In this document: positions 40,250 to 49,735 of the stretch, piece by piece | How the letters are laid out: every line of letters begins with the position of its first letter | How positions within the stretch are numbered: the first letter of the stretch is position 1 | DNA from: Bradyrhizobium sp. CSS354 | GTDB taxonomy: Bacteria > Pseudomonadota > Alphaproteobacteria > Rhizobiales > Xanthobacteraceae | Assembly: GCF_029051725.1 (NCBI RefSeq) | Contig: NZ_JAACFU010000002.1 | Location: 124,001 to 188,000 of the forward strand | Length of the DNA stretch: 64,000 nucleotides | Direction of reading: 5' to 3' | Position numbers and translations under genes: made by a program | The notes under the pieces: model-generated | Told to the model about the DNA's origin: nothing | What the model saw: only the letters and a program-made list of their open reading frames with translations | Database searches by the model: none

Positions 40250-42655
40250 TCAAACCTTGACCAGCGGGCTCTTGGTCGGCCCCTTCGAGCCGCCGGGGCC
40301 ACCGGGCTTAGACTTGCCCGGCGGGCGCTTGCGGGCACCCGGGAGCTTCTCCTGCTTCGGCGTGACCGGACCCTCGACGAACTCGAAGCCGATCTTGTCC
40401 TTGGTCTCGTCGGCCTCGTCCTTGACCAGAACGACGCGGACATGGCCGCCACCCTTGAGCTTGCCGAACAGCACCTCGTCGGCCAGCGGCTTCTTGATGT
40501 GCTCCTGGATCACACGAGCCATGGGACGTGCGCCCATCTGCTCGTCGTAACCATGCTTCACCAGCCAGGTCTTGGCGGGTTCCGACAGCTCGATAGTGAC
40601 GTCGCGATCGCCGAGTTGCGCTTCGAGCTGAAGCACGAACTTCTCGACCACCGTACCGATCACCTCGACGCTGAGATGGCCGAACGACACGACGGCATCG
40701 AGACGGTTGCGGAATTCCGGCGCGAACTGCCGGTTGATCGCCTCGTGGTCGTCGCCTTCCCGCTTCGAACGCGTGAAGCCGAACGCCTGCTTGGCGAGAT
40801 CGGACGCGCCCGCATTCGTGGTCATGATCAGGATCACGTTGCGGAAGTTGACCTGCTTGCCGTTGTGGTCGGTGAGCCGGCCGTGATCCATGATCTGGAG
40901 CAGAACGTTGTAGAGATCGGGATGCGCCTTCTCGATCTCGTCGAGCAGCACCACGCAATGCGGATGCTGATCGACGCCGTCAGTGAGCAGGCCGCCCTGA
41001 TCGAAGCCGACATAGCCGGGAGGCGCGCCGATCAGACGCGACACGGTGTGCCGCTCCATGTATTCGGACATGTCGAAGCGCAACAGCTCGACGCCGAGCG
41101 ACGCCGCAAGCTGCTTTGCGACCTCGGTCTTGCCAACGCCGGTCGGACCCGAGAACAGATAGCAGCCGATCGGCTTCTCCGGCTCGCGCAGGCCGGCTCG
41201 CGCCAGCTTGATCGAAGCGGCGAGCGACTCGATCGCCTTGTCCTGACCGAACACGGTACGCTTCAGGGTCTGCTCGAGATGCTTGAGCACCTCGGCATCG
41301 TCCTTCGACACGCTCTTCGGCGGGATCCGCGCCATCGAGGCGATCGTGGTCTCGATCTCCTTGATGCCGATGGTCTTCTTGCGCTTGTTCTCGGCGACCA
41401 GCATCTGCGCTGCGCCGGATTCGTCGATCACGTCGATCGCCTTATCCGGCAGCTTGCGGTCGTGGATGTAGCGCGAAGAGAGCTGCACTGCAGCCTCGAT
41501 CGCCTCATTGGTGTATTTCAGCCGGTGGTAGTCTTCGAAATACGGCTTGAGGCCCTTGAGGATTGCGATCGCGTCCTCGACCGTCGGCTCGTTGACGTCG
41601 ATCTTCTGGAAGCGCCGCACCAGCGCGCGGTCCTTCTCGAAGTGCTGGCGGTATTCCTTGTAGGTGGTCGAGCCCATGCAGCGGATGGTGCCGGAAGCGA
41701 GCGCGGGCTTGAGCAAGTTCGAGGCATCCATCGCCCCGCCCGACGTCGCGCCCGCACCGATCACGGTGTGGATCTCATCGATGAACAGGATGGCGTTGGG
41801 ATGCGCCTCGAGCTCCTTCAGCACCTGCTTCAAACGTTCCTCGAAGTCGCCGCGATAGCGCGTGCCGGCGAGCAGCGTGCCCATGTCGAGCGAGAACACG
41901 GTCGCAGCCGCCAGGACCTCCGGCACCTCACTGTCGACGATGCGCTTGGCCAGGCCCTCCGCAATCGCGGTCTTGCCGACCCCCGCTTCGCCCACGAACA
42001 GCGGATTGTTCTTCTGCCGGCGGCACAGCACCTGGATCGCACGGTTGATCTCGGAATTGCGTCCGATCACCGGATCGATCTTGCCGTCGCGCGCCTTCTT
42101 GTTGAGATTGACGCAATAGGTCTCGAGCGCCTCGCCCTTCTTCTTGGCGTCCTCGCTGCCCTTGGTCTCCGTCTCCTCGTCGACACCGCGGACCGGCCGC
42201 GCCTCGGAGACACCCGGCCGCTTGGCGATACCGTGGCTGATATAGTTGACGGCGTCGTAGCGCGTCATGTCCTGCTCCTGCAGGAAATACGCGGCATGGC
42301 TCTCGCGCTCGGCAAAGATCGCGATCAGCACGTTGGCGCCGGTCACCTCTTCGCGACCGGACGACTGCACGTGGATCACCGCGCGCTGGATCACGCGCTG
42401 GAAACCTGCGGTCGGCTTGGCGTCGTCGGCGCCGTCCGTCACCAGGTTCTCGAATTCGGTCTCAAGATAATTGACGAGGCTCGTACGGAGCTTGTCGAGG
42501 TCGACGCTACAGGCGCGCATGACGGCGGCTGCATCGGAGTCGTCGATCAGGGAGAGCAAAAGATGCTCGAGCGTCGCGTATTGGTGATGACGCTCGTTTG
42601 CGATCGCCAGTGCACGATGCAGGGATTGTTCAAGGCTTTGGGAAAAAGTCGGCAT
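40250..42655 (-). CDS. clpA: ATP-dependent Clp protease ATP-binding subunit ClpA
   Basis: An 801-residue AAA+ unfoldase. The N-domain (1-147) is followed by two ATPase modules with Walker A GEAGVGKT at 222-229 and GPTGVGKT at 503-510 and Walker B motifs ILFIDEIH and VVLLDEIEK. It lacks the ClpB middle domain. ClpA unfolds substrates for ClpP, and ClpS gives it N-degron substrates. The C-terminal 40 residues are a Pro/Lys/Gly-rich tail ([20 protein letters not shown]) that is longer than in E. coli ClpA. It is downstream of clpS on the same strand. Confidence 0.96.
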   Translation of the reverse strand: MPTFSQSLEQSLHRALAIANERHHQYATLEHLLLSLIDDSDAAAVMRACSVDLDKLRTSLVNYLETEFENLVTDGADDAKPTAGFQRVIQRAVIHVQSSGREEVTGANVLIAIFAERESHAAYFLQEQDMTRYDAVNYISHGIAKRPGVSEARPVRGVDEETETKGSEDAKKKGEALETYCVNLNKKARDGKIDPVIGRNSEINRAIQVLCRRQKNNPLFVGEAGVGKTAIAEGLAKRIVDSEVPEVLAAATVFSLDMGTLLAGTRYRGDFEERLKQVLKELEAHPNAILFIDEIHTVIGAGATSGGAMDASNLLKPALASGTIRCMGSTTYKEYRQHFEKDRALVRRFQKIDVNEPTVEDAIAILKGLKPYFEDYHRLKYTNEAIEAAVQLSSRYIHDRKLPDKAIDVIDESGAAQMLVAENKRKKTIGIKEIETTIASMARIPPKSVSKDDAEVLKHLEQTLKRTVFGQDKAIESLAASIKLARAGLREPEKPIGCYLFSGPTGVGKTEVAKQLAASLGVELLRFDMSEYMERHTVSRLIGAPPGYVGFDQGGLLTDGVDQHPHCVVLLDEIEKAHPDLYNVLLQIMDHGRLTDHNGKQVNFRNVILIMTTNAGASDLAKQAFGFTRSKREGDDHEAINRQFAPEFRNRLDAVVSFGHLSVEVIGTVVEKFVLQLEAQLGDRDVTIELSEPAKTWLVKHGYDEQMGARPMARVIQEHIKKPLADEVLFGKLKGGGHVRVVLVKDEADETKDKIGFEFVEGPVTPKQEKLPGARKRPPGKSKPGGPGGSKGPTKSPLVKV

Positions 42656-42948
42656 TCGCGTCCTCTATGGCCCCCACCATCATGATCGTCATCGCCCGGT
42701 CAGGCAACAACAACCTTTGTCACATATAGTTATACAAGATCGCGGCGAAAGACCGGTTCCGCGACTCAGGCGGCTGCACAGCTGCGGTACTTTTCGATGC
42801 AAAACCCGTTCCGATTGGGGCACGATCGGCACCGGTCCGAAATTCCGTAGTTTTGCCGTCTGCAACGAACATCACGCGCAGACATCACGCGGCAATCACT
42901 GCGACATGCCCAAGCACCGGCTTCAAACGTGCCGTAACGTGTGGTGTT

Positions 42949-43281
42949 TTACTTCTTTTCCATCACGCATTGCAGGGGATGCTGGTGCTTGCGAGCGAAA
43001 TCCATCACCTGCGTCACCTTGGTCTCGGCGATCTCGTAGGTGAACACGCCGCACTCCCCGATCCCGTGATGATGAACGTGCAGCATGATCTTGGTTGCGG
43101 CCTCGGCGTCCTTCTGGAAGAATTTCTCCAGCACATGAACGACGAATTCCATCGGCGTGTAATCGTCGTTCAGGATCAGCACACGGTACAGGTTCGGCCG
43201 CTTGGTCTTCGGCTTGACCTTGGTGATGACGGACGTGTTTGGCGCAGAGGGACCGCCGGAACGGTTCTCGTCGTTGCTCAT
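42949..43281 (-). CDS. clpS: ATP-dependent Clp protease adaptor ClpS
   Basis: A 110-residue ClpS. The N-degron-binding core is complete: [20 protein letters not shown] then [20 protein letters not shown] and [12 protein letters not shown]. ClpS delivers proteins with N-degrons to ClpA. The ATG at 43281 ([10 protein letters not shown]) gives a 28-residue extension before the core, typical for the family; the ATG at 43341 would add 20 more. The clpS-clpA order is conserved in alphaproteobacteria. Confidence 0.93.
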   Translation of the reverse strand: MSNDENRSGGPSAPNTSVITKVKPKTKRPNLYRVLILNDDYTPMEFVVHVLEKFFQKDAEAATKIMLHVHHHGIGECGVFTYEIAETKVTQVMDFARKHQHPLQCVMEKK

Positions 43282-43704
43282 CAGGGGAGCGTGGGCGGCG
43301 GCGGCCGCGGACAGGTCTGGTCTGGAAGACAGTTGCGGCATGGCTCAGGCGTTCAAATTCCCCACGGAAGCGTATGGCGGTTCGCCGCGCAGCCCCGGCC
43401 TTCGGAGTTCGCACAGGCGCACCGCCTTGTTGGATCGCCGCTTCCAACCGGTCCGGTCCAAGCCAGATCGGCTTCACCGAATATGGGCCTGACCCCGGCT
43501 CGCCGCAAGCGTGCGACAGCTCGGCCGAGGCGGCCATGGCGGTCCCGATTCCCGGGTCGGGCGATCCTCGCCAAGGTTAGTCAATCCGGACTGATTTGAC
43601 AAAACCTTCCGCCCCGCCCGTTTAGAAGATGTTGACCAGGAACCCGGCCGGTCACGCGGCTGCGGCGGTTTCGCGCGGGATATCTCCGGTTTTCTACGGA
43701 CCCA
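43282..43704. other. gene-free region between clpS and a decayed pilus gene
   Basis: About 420 bp. It must hold the clpS promoter on the minus strand. A TTGACA at 43596-43601 (plus strand) lacks a matching -10 element. No gene or repeat is convincing. Open frames here are high-G+C shadows. Confidence 0.4.
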
Positions 43705-43988
43705 TTGACCCTCAATGGCGTGACGCGAAAAGGGGCAAAGGCACAGATTTCCGGGGATCGTCACGCCTCGCAGATCGACGCGCGGCAGAAGAAGCTGTGC
43801 GATAACGCCAAGGCGGCGAACATCACGATCCATACGGTGCAGGTGAACACCGACAGCGACCCGACCTCCAGCGCGCTGCAATATTGCGCGAGCGGCACCG
43901 ACAAGTTCTATCGAGTAACGAAGGCAGATCAGACGTCTCGGTGTTCAAGGACACCGGCACGCTGTCGAAGCTGCGCGTGGCGCGCTGA
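43705..43988 (+). pseudogene. fragment of a TadG-like pilus-assembly protein (VWA C-terminus), frameshifted
   Basis: Residues DARQKKLCDNAKAANITIHT followed by VQVNTDSDPTSSALQYCASG and TDKFYRVTKA are the usual C-terminal end of TadE/TadG-type (von Willebrand) pilus-assembly proteins. Near 43935 the frame breaks; in a different frame the expected ending SVFKDTGTLSKLRVAR continues to a stop at 43986-43988. The N-terminal 350 or more residues are missing. It is a decayed relic. Confidence 0.75.
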
Positions 43989-44009
43989 GACCTAGCACTT
44001 CGAGACAAA

Positions 44010-44045
44010 CAAAAAAAAGCCCGGCTGCTTCAGCCGGGCCTTTGA
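44010..44045. terminator. bidirectional terminator between the pilus relic and the phasin gene
   Basis: A run of eight A, a perfect 9-bp stem GCCCGGCTG / CAGCCGGGC with a 3-base loop, then CCTTTG. The A-run makes it a good terminator for the minus-strand phasin gene. Confidence 0.9.
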
Positions 44046-44066
44046 TTCCAGGACGTCCGGGAAACG

Positions 44067-44405
44067 TTAGTTCGTGGCCGGAGTGAACTTCGACACGATG
44101 GTCTCGACCGGCTTGAACGCCTGCTTGGCGAGGTCGCTGTAGAGGCCGGCGATCTTCTGCGATTCCGCGACGAAGGTCTCGTAGGCGGAACGGGCGAAAT
44201 CGGTCTGCGCTTCCATCGCCTTGTCCAGCGACTTCACGCCGGAAAGCTTCTCGACGAAGGACTTGGTGTCTTCGAACGACTTCTTGGTGTAGTCGCCGTA
44301 GGCGCTGGCGATCGCCTGAAGGCCGTGCTGCATCGAGGTCGCGGAGGCGACGTACTGCTCGAAGTGCTCTTTCCCGTAGCCTTGAAAGTCTTCAACCTTG
44401 AACAT
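44067..44405 (-). CDS. phasin family protein
   Basis: A 112-residue phasin: FQGYGKEHFEQYVASATSMQ followed by HGLQAIASAYGDYTKKSFED, and a helical tail with AYETFVAESQKIAGLYSDLA. Phasins coat polyhydroxyalkanoate granules or help stress tolerance. AAAGGA precedes the ATG. The promoter region has two TGC-N3-GCA palindromes that match PhaR-type sites, which fits regulation by PHB. A strong terminator follows. Confidence 0.93.
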   Translation of the reverse strand: MFKVEDFQGYGKEHFEQYVASATSMQHGLQAIASAYGDYTKKSFEDTKSFVEKLSGVKSLDKAMEAQTDFARSAYETFVAESQKIAGLYSDLAKQAFKPVETIVSKFTPATN

Positions 44406-44467
44406 TCGGAATCCTTTTCCCTAGCTCTTGTCGGGAAGCCCCGGCTCCCTGACTCTGCTCACAATTA

Positions 44468-44510
44468 GTGCAACGCACAAAAAAGTCAAGAATTTTGTGC
44501 GTCGCACAAA
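44468..44510 (-). promoter_or_regulatory. two TGC-N3-GCA palindromes (PhaR-type sites) upstream of the phasin gene
   Basis: GTGCAACGCAC at 44468-44478 and TTTGTGCGTCGCACAAA at 44494-44510 each contain TGC-N3-GCA; the second has perfect 7-bp arms. Their centres are 29 bp apart, close to three helical turns. In other alphaproteobacteria the PHB-sensing repressor PhaR binds TGC-N3-GCA-like sites before phasin genes. Position 60-100 bp upstream of the phasin ATG fits. Confidence 0.6.
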
Positions 44511-44793
44511 TTACGTGCAAAATTCGCCACGATTCCCGGGGTTTCCCGCAATGGTTCCTTAAGCTTTTGGAAACCGCGGCGCCCTACCTTGATTCCCTGG
44601 ACATGTTCAACTTCTACAAGCGGCCAAAAGCCGTTGGAGAACATCACCTTAGCCAGAACAGCGGCTCAGGCCCAACGTCCCCCGCGGCGAACACCTGCGG
44701 AGGGCCGGCCTGAGCAGGTAATGATCCCGGGTCCATTGGGCACAATTTCGCCTCACGAGCCGGTGATCAAGTCAGAAACGGGGACGGGGTTTC

Positions 44794-46638
44794 ATGCTTC
44801 GTAAAAACTTGTCTTCCTCGCGCTTGGCGCGGGTTGGCGTTTTTGGGCTTCTTGCGGTCACCACTGCAGTCATCTTCACCACAGATGCTGCCGAGGCGCG
44901 GCGCCACCGGCGTCACACTGCGCACCACCGCGTGCAGCGCGATGTGTCCGAGAGTTCCAGCCCGAAATTCGCGTCGATCATCGTCGACGGCAATTCCGGC
45001 TCCGTGCTTCAGGCGACGAGTCCCGACGGGATCCGCCATCCGGCCTCGCTGACCAAGATCATGACGCTCTATCTGCTGTTCGAGCGCCTCGAGTCAGGGA
45101 AGATGAAGCTCGACACCGAGATGCCGGTGTCGCAGCACGCCGCCGATCAGGATCCGACCAAGCTGAACCTGCGTGCCGGCCAGACCATTCGCGTCGAGGA
45201 CGCGATCAAGGGTCTCGTCACCCGCTCCGCCAACGACGCAGCCGTTGTGATCGCGGAAGCCATTGGCGGCGACGAGGACGACTTCGCCCAGATGATGACG
45301 CGCAAGGCGCGTTCGCTCGGCATGTCGAGGACGGTTTACCGCAACGCCAACGGCCTTCCCAACGACGAGCAGGTCACGACCGCGCGCGACCAGGCCACGC
45401 TCGGCCGCGCCATCCAGGAGCGCTTCCCGCGCTACTATCGCTATTTCGCGACCTCGACGTTCAACTGGCGCGGACAGTCGATCCGGAACCACAATCATCT
45501 GCTCGGTAATGTCGAGGGCGTGGACGGCATCAAGACCGGCTACACCCGCGCCTCCGGCTTCAATCTCGTGACCTCGATGCGCCGCGGCAACCGCCACCTG
45601 ATCGGCGTGGTGCTGGGCGGCCGCAGCGGCGGCTCGCGCGACGCCATCATGCGCAACCTGCTCGCGGAGAACCTCGATAAGGCCGCGACCACCCACACCG
45701 TCGCGGCGGTCACCGAGCGCAACGGCTCCGACGCCGCTGCCGAGGTTGCCGATGCGTCGGACACCCCGGCCCGCTCCGCTCCGCAGGTCCAGGCTGCCCC
45801 TGCTCCCGAAGCAGCCCCGTCGCGTCTCGCCGCGCGCCTGGCGACGCTTGCGGCTGCGACCGCCGCGGTGCCGCCGGCTCAGCCCAGATCTGAAGCCAAC
45901 AAGCCTGAAGTTCGGCCGACTGAATCCAAGATCGAGCCTGCGCCGCTCACCAATGGCGTGATCTCGAGCCAGCCGCTCTCGATCATCCCCGGCTCGTCCG
46001 AGCCGATGAAGCCGGTCCGGGTCAAGACCGTCCAGGTCAAGGCCGGCGCCGTGAAGGTCGCCTCGGCCGCCCCGGCTCAGATCGCACCGCAGGTCACGAG
46101 CACGATTGCGGCTCGCTCCGACATCGCCGAAACCTCCGGCGCCGTCGTCGCCCGGGCAGACCTCATCAACAAGCACGAGATCGTCAGCCAACCGGAAGCG
46201 CCGAAGGCCGAGATCGCCCGTGCCGAGCTGCCGCGGCAGCCGGCGGGCTTCGGCACCGGCAACGGCATCCTCGGCGTATTGCCGGCCGCAACCGCCGCTG
46301 CGCCCGCCCCGGCTGCTCCGAAGCTCGCGTCAGCCGACCCGGCGCTGCAGCCGATCCAGATGAGCGCCACCACGAAGCCGGTCGTCACCCACAGCGGCTG
46401 GATCGTCCAGGTCGGCGCGCTCGAGAGCGAGAACGAAGCCCAGCAGCGCATCGACGCCGCACGCAGCTCGGCCCGCGGCCTGCTCAGCAAGGCCGACCCG
46501 TTCACCGAGCCGGTCGTCGCGAAAGACAATCGCAAGCTCTACCGCGCCCGCTTCGCCGGGCTCGACCGAGACCAGGCCGAAGCCGTCTGCCGCACCCTGA
46601 AGCGCGCCGATATCTCCTGCATGACCGTCCGCAACTGA
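44794..46638 (+). CDS. D-alanyl-D-alanine carboxypeptidase (PBP5/6-like) with C-terminal SPOR domain
   Basis: A 614-residue periplasmic protein. Signal peptide up to DAAEARRHRR, then the peptidase with SLTK (Ser85-Lys88), SAN (145-147) and KTG (247-249). A long Ala/Pro-rich linker (about 310-520) follows and ends in a SPOR domain (WIVQVGALESENEAQQRIDA, then CRTLKRADISC). It trims the terminal D-Ala of peptidoglycan stem peptides; SPOR domains bind denuded glycan at the septum. A strong bidirectional hairpin follows. The 283 bp between the phasin operator and this gene contain no other gene. Confidence 0.93.
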   Translation: MLRKNLSSSRLARVGVFGLLAVTTAVIFTTDAAEARRHRRHTAHHRVQRDVSESSSPKFASIIVDGNSGSVLQATSPDGIRHPASLTKIMTLYLLFERLESGKMKLDTEMPVSQHAADQDPTKLNLRAGQTIRVEDAIKGLVTRSANDAAVVIAEAIGGDEDDFAQMMTRKARSLGMSRTVYRNANGLPNDEQVTTARDQATLGRAIQERFPRYYRYFATSTFNWRGQSIRNHNHLLGNVEGVDGIKTGYTRASGFNLVTSMRRGNRHLIGVVLGGRSGGSRDAIMRNLLAENLDKAATTHTVAAVTERNGSDAAAEVADASDTPARSAPQVQAAPAPEAAPSRLAARLATLAAATAAVPPAQPRSEANKPEVRPTESKIEPAPLTNGVISSQPLSIIPGSSEPMKPVRVKTVQVKAGAVKVASAAPAQIAPQVTSTIAARSDIAETSGAVVARADLINKHEIVSQPEAPKAEIARAELPRQPAGFGTGNGILGVLPAATAAAPAPAAPKLASADPALQPIQMSATTKPVVTHSGWIVQVGALESENEAQQRIDAARSSARGLLSKADPFTEPVVAKDNRKLYRARFAGLDRDQAEAVCRTLKRADISCMTVRN

Positions 46639-46654
46639 TCTTTCGCACCGCTCC

Positions 46655-46696
46655 AATGAAAATGCCCGCGCCTCGCGCGGGCATTTTCATTTTTGG
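46655..46696. terminator. strong terminator after the D,D-carboxypeptidase gene
   Basis: A 16-bp perfect stem (AATGAAAATGCCCGCG and its complement) with a 5-base loop, followed by TTTTTG. It follows the stop by 17 bp. Confidence 0.95.
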
Positions 46697-46862
46697 GATG
46701 CGGTGACCGACGAGGCTGTTCCACGACAACCTCTCGTCAAGGATTTACGGTTAAAACTTTACGCAAGGGATCGACCACGCCGACAACGGCGGGCATCGGG
46801 GCGACGGCAAACAGAGCAAACGGAGCTCACACGGGACGAGCGTTTGTAGCGTGGTGCCGGAG

Positions 46863-47588
46863 TTAGCCGTTATGCGTGCGAAGCAGAGTATCCTTGGCCT
46901 CGTTTACACGGGCAGCGAGATACGTCGAGCCCCCCTGGTCGGGATGCAGTTTCTTCATCAGGGACTTGTGAGCCCGGCTGATGTCGTCACGCCCCGCCCC
47001 CGGCTGCAGGCCAAGGATCTGATAGGCCTCCTCCGTCGTCATTTTGCCGGTCGCCACCGTGCGGCGCTGCCCCCCTGCCGCGTCGCCCTGCGCGTTCTGA
47101 CGCCAAGCGGGAAACCGGCGGTCCAGATAGCTTTCAAGTAGGGCCACGCTCTCGGCGTCGAACGCCGGGACCATTGCCAGCAGGGCCGCGAGATCGAACT
47201 CATCGAGATCGCGCCCGGCGTGAGGCCCGGCGACGATCCGGCCTCCGAGCTGGCCGGAATCGTGATCGAGCCGCATATCCAGGAATTGCGAGCGCACGCG
47301 CGAGGCCTGACCGGCCGGGCGCGTCGCGCCCCCGCCGAACAGCCCGCCGATATTGCCGAAGCCGGCGTTTGCCATCGGTGTCCAGCCCAGGAGCCCGGCA
47401 CCGAATATCCCGAGCGGGATCGCCACCACCAGTTCGCCCTTCAAGCCCGTGAACGCTGCGACAGCCAGCGCCACCACGCCGCCGCCGAACCTGATCGCGC
47501 GTGCCAGCACGGCCGGATTGGCCGAACGGAACATCTGGAGCAGCAGATAAAGGGTGATAACAGCGATAGCGCCGGCGATCAGGGTCAT
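46863..47588 (-). CDS. DnaJ domain membrane protein
   Basis: A 241-residue protein with two N-terminal hydrophobic segments (IAGAIAVITLYLLLQMFRSA, VVALAVAAFTGLKGELVVAI) and a C-terminal J domain (EEAYQILGLQPGAGRDDISR, HPD in KKLHPDQGGS). It would dock a DnaK-type chaperone to the membrane from the cytoplasmic side. In between is a conserved FLDMRLDHDSGQLGGRIVAG segment. The VWA gene is 70 bp upstream on the same strand. Confidence 0.88.
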   Translation of the reverse strand: MTLIAGAIAVITLYLLLQMFRSANPAVLARAIRFGGGVVALAVAAFTGLKGELVVAIPLGIFGAGLLGWTPMANAGFGNIGGLFGGGATRPAGQASRVRSQFLDMRLDHDSGQLGGRIVAGPHAGRDLDEFDLAALLAMVPAFDAESVALLESYLDRRFPAWRQNAQGDAAGGQRRTVATGKMTTEEAYQILGLQPGAGRDDISRAHKSLMKKLHPDQGGSTYLAARVNEAKDTLLRTHNG

Positions 47589-47658
47589 GGCCGGAATATA
47601 GTCGGCCTACCGCCAAAAAGCATCGTGTCCTTGTGCCGCCGCGGGCCGCGCGCCAGCG

Positions 47659-48408
47659 CTACTTCATCTGGCCGATCAACCTGGCCGCGCCACTGGCGGT
47701 CTTCGCCAATTGCAACAGCGCCTCGCGTCCGCCGGCCGCGTAGGCGGCGGCTGCGCGCAACAGCTCGCGCAATTGCGCCGCCGCGCCCGGATCAAACCGG
47801 CACCAGGCGCCGCCGGTCAGGCGCGCGATCTCGCGAAAGGTCTGCTCGGCAACCGCGTCATGACCTTCCTGAAATACGAACACAGGCACTTTGAGCATGC
47901 CTAGCTCGCCGGCCTTGGCGCAGAGCTCGTCGACGTTCTCCTCCATGGCGTCGCCGACGAAGACAACGGCGCGCACGCCGGATGCGACCGCCTCGCGCCG
48001 CGCCTCGCTCAGCACCTTGCCGATCTGGGTGTCGCCGCCACGGCAATCGATCTTGCTCATCAGCGCCGCAAGCCTGGCGCTGTCGGAGATCCATCCCGTG
48101 GCGCGGCACTCGTTGAAGCCGCGATAGTAGACGAGCCGGATGTCGAGACTGCCGAGCGCGGCGCTCTCACGGAACATGTCGGCTTGAAGCGCGCAGGCCA
48201 TGTCCCAGGTCGGCTGCCGACTCATCGTCGCATCCAGCGCGAAGATCAGCCGTCCCTTCGCACCGGGCGCATGCGGTGACAGCGCGCGCGCGTTGGCGAC
48301 GAAGGCGGCAATGTCCTCCGAGGTCGAGGTCCCCGCCTGCGGCACAGCGCCGCCTGGTTGCGCCGAGACGGCATCGCGGCCGCGCGGTTTGATGGGTTCG
48401 CCGGACAT
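47659..48408 (-). CDS. VWA-like domain protein
   Basis: A 249-residue protein with a von Willebrand type A-like pattern: RLIFALDATMSRQPTWDMAC (D-x-T-x-S MIDAS variant), GDTQIGKVLSEARREAVASG and VVFVGDAMEENVDEL. Cytoplasmic. The proline-rich N-terminus is variable. It lies just upstream of the DnaJ-domain gene, so the two may be cotranscribed. Function unknown. Confidence 0.8.
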   Translation of the reverse strand: MSGEPIKPRGRDAVSAQPGGAVPQAGTSTSEDIAAFVANARALSPHAPGAKGRLIFALDATMSRQPTWDMACALQADMFRESAALGSLDIRLVYYRGFNECRATGWISDSARLAALMSKIDCRGGDTQIGKVLSEARREAVASGVRAVVFVGDAMEENVDELCAKAGELGMLKVPVFVFQEGHDAVAEQTFREIARLTGGAWCRFDPGAAAQLRELLRAAAAYAAGGREALLQLAKTASGAARLIGQMK

Positions 48409-48467
48409 TTCCCTTGACCCTTGCGTGAGCGGCTAATGTGGTCAGCGCATGCAGCCCGGTCAATGTG

Positions 48468-48503
48468 CAAAGCCCCCGCAGGCGGCAGCCGGCGGGGGCT
48501 TTG
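48468..48503 (-). terminator. terminator after the chlorophyllase-like hydrolase gene
   Basis: CAAAGCCCCCGC / GCGGGGGCTTTG, a 12-bp perfect stem with a 12-base loop, 27 bp after the hydrolase stop on the minus strand. Confidence 0.85.
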
Positions 48504-48529
48504 AAACGCGATCCACGACGAGGAAGGCG

Positions 48530-49390
48530 TCAGCTCTTGGCAGGCGCCATCAAGGCGACTGGCCCGGGCTCGAGAATCTTGGGCGGGGACGATTGCGTGT
48601 CGACCGGCGCCACTTCGCTGTCGGTCGCGCTCAGGAACTTGTCGAGCATGCCCTGGATCGAGTTCTTGGCCGCGTCCGGACCGGTGTCGCGCATGTCGTT
48701 GTGCTGGAATTCAGTCTTCACGACCTGGATGCCGGCCTTCTCGCATTCCTCGTCGGTCGGGATCACGCCCGCATCGGCCTTGAACTGCGGGTCGGTGGAG
48801 CGGAACGACAGGATCTTGAACTTGCCGGCGGTGACGAAGGGCACGCGAAGATTGTCGAGCGTGACGACCTTCTTGACCTCATCCGGATACTGCTTGGCGA
48901 AATACATCGTGATGTCGCCGCCCATGGAGTGGCCGACCATTGTCACCCTGTCGTAGTCGGCGTTGGGCTGAACCTTCTTCATCTCCTGCATGGCGAGATG
49001 GATGTTGGCGACGCCGCGCAGGATCTGCGGCAGCCGGCCGACATAGATCTCGCCGGGCTTGGTCACCATCGGAGGATCGGTCGGCAAATCATGCTGCGGG
49101 CTGACGACGAGGTAGCCGCGCGCCGCGAAAATGTTGGCGAGGAAGCCGTACTCGGTGTTCTTGACGGTGTTGCCGTGGTTGATCACGGCGACCGGCATCG
49201 TGATCATGCCGGCATTGGCCTGCATTTCCTTGTCACGACGGATCGCGATATCGACGGGCACCGCACGGTTGTCGCGCGAGGCATCGTAGAAGGTGATGGT
49301 CTCGTGCCTGATTGCCCACTTGCTCGCCGTGAAATAGGCGACGCCACAGAGGGCACTGACCGAAACCAGAACGGCAATTCCACGCTTCAT
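48530..49390 (-). CDS. secreted alpha/beta hydrolase (chlorophyllase-like)
   Basis: A 286-residue protein with an N-terminal signal anchor (MKRGIAVLVSVSALCGVAYF), the oxyanion segment INHGNTVKNTEYGFLANIFA, and the nucleophile elbow VGHSMGGDITMYFAK. A catalytic acid may lie in TLDNLRVPF, and FQHNDMRDTG may supply His. It belongs to the chlorophyllase/dienelactone-hydrolase-like group of esterases. GAGGACG precedes the ATG. Substrate unknown. Confidence 0.85.
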   Translation of the reverse strand: MKRGIAVLVSVSALCGVAYFTASKWAIRHETITFYDASRDNRAVPVDIAIRRDKEMQANAGMITMPVAVINHGNTVKNTEYGFLANIFAARGYLVVSPQHDLPTDPPMVTKPGEIYVGRLPQILRGVANIHLAMQEMKKVQPNADYDRVTMVGHSMGGDITMYFAKQYPDEVKKVVTLDNLRVPFVTAGKFKILSFRSTDPQFKADAGVIPTDEECEKAGIQVVKTEFQHNDMRDTGPDAAKNSIQGMLDKFLSATDSEVAPVDTQSSPPKILEPGPVALMAPAKS

Positions 49391-49735
49391 TTTCGTCCTC
49401 AGCCTCAGGCTCTTGCGGCCTGAATCCCTGTTGAAAATCGTGTTCTTCCGGAGCTCTTCGGCCCCTGGTCGCCTATTCCCTAATATATGTCACAGGCGCG
49501 TGACAGGAAGGCTAAATATTGTGAACCATCAGCCCTTTCATTGTGCGGCGCACACGTTTCTTGGGCACCCCGCTCTCACGCGGCTACGCCAGGGTGCACC
49601 TCACCTTCCGACGCAACCTGTCTCGATCGGGTTCAATTTTGCAGTAAACGCTGGGTGAAAACGGCTGAGCGCAGGCTCGGTTCCCGCGGGAGACCGGCCG
49701 CTTTGATCGACTGGAAGTAGCGATATACCGCCGCC
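49391..49735. other. gene-free region
   Basis: A 345-bp stretch, less G+C-rich than the genes around it, between the hydrolase start and the mipZ 3' end. It contains the promoter of the hydrolase gene and a short hairpin GTCAC-AGGCGC-GTGAC. No gene or known repeat is seen. Confidence 0.4.

Noticed and set aside
40190..42685. 831-codon open frame on the plus strand opposite clpA
   Set aside because: It is a stop-free shadow of a high-G+C gene. clpA on the other strand is unmistakable, and the antisense product has no known motif.
43596..43630. TTGACA considered as a promoter for the pilus relic
   Set aside because: No -10 element at proper spacing, and the downstream gene is a decayed fragment.
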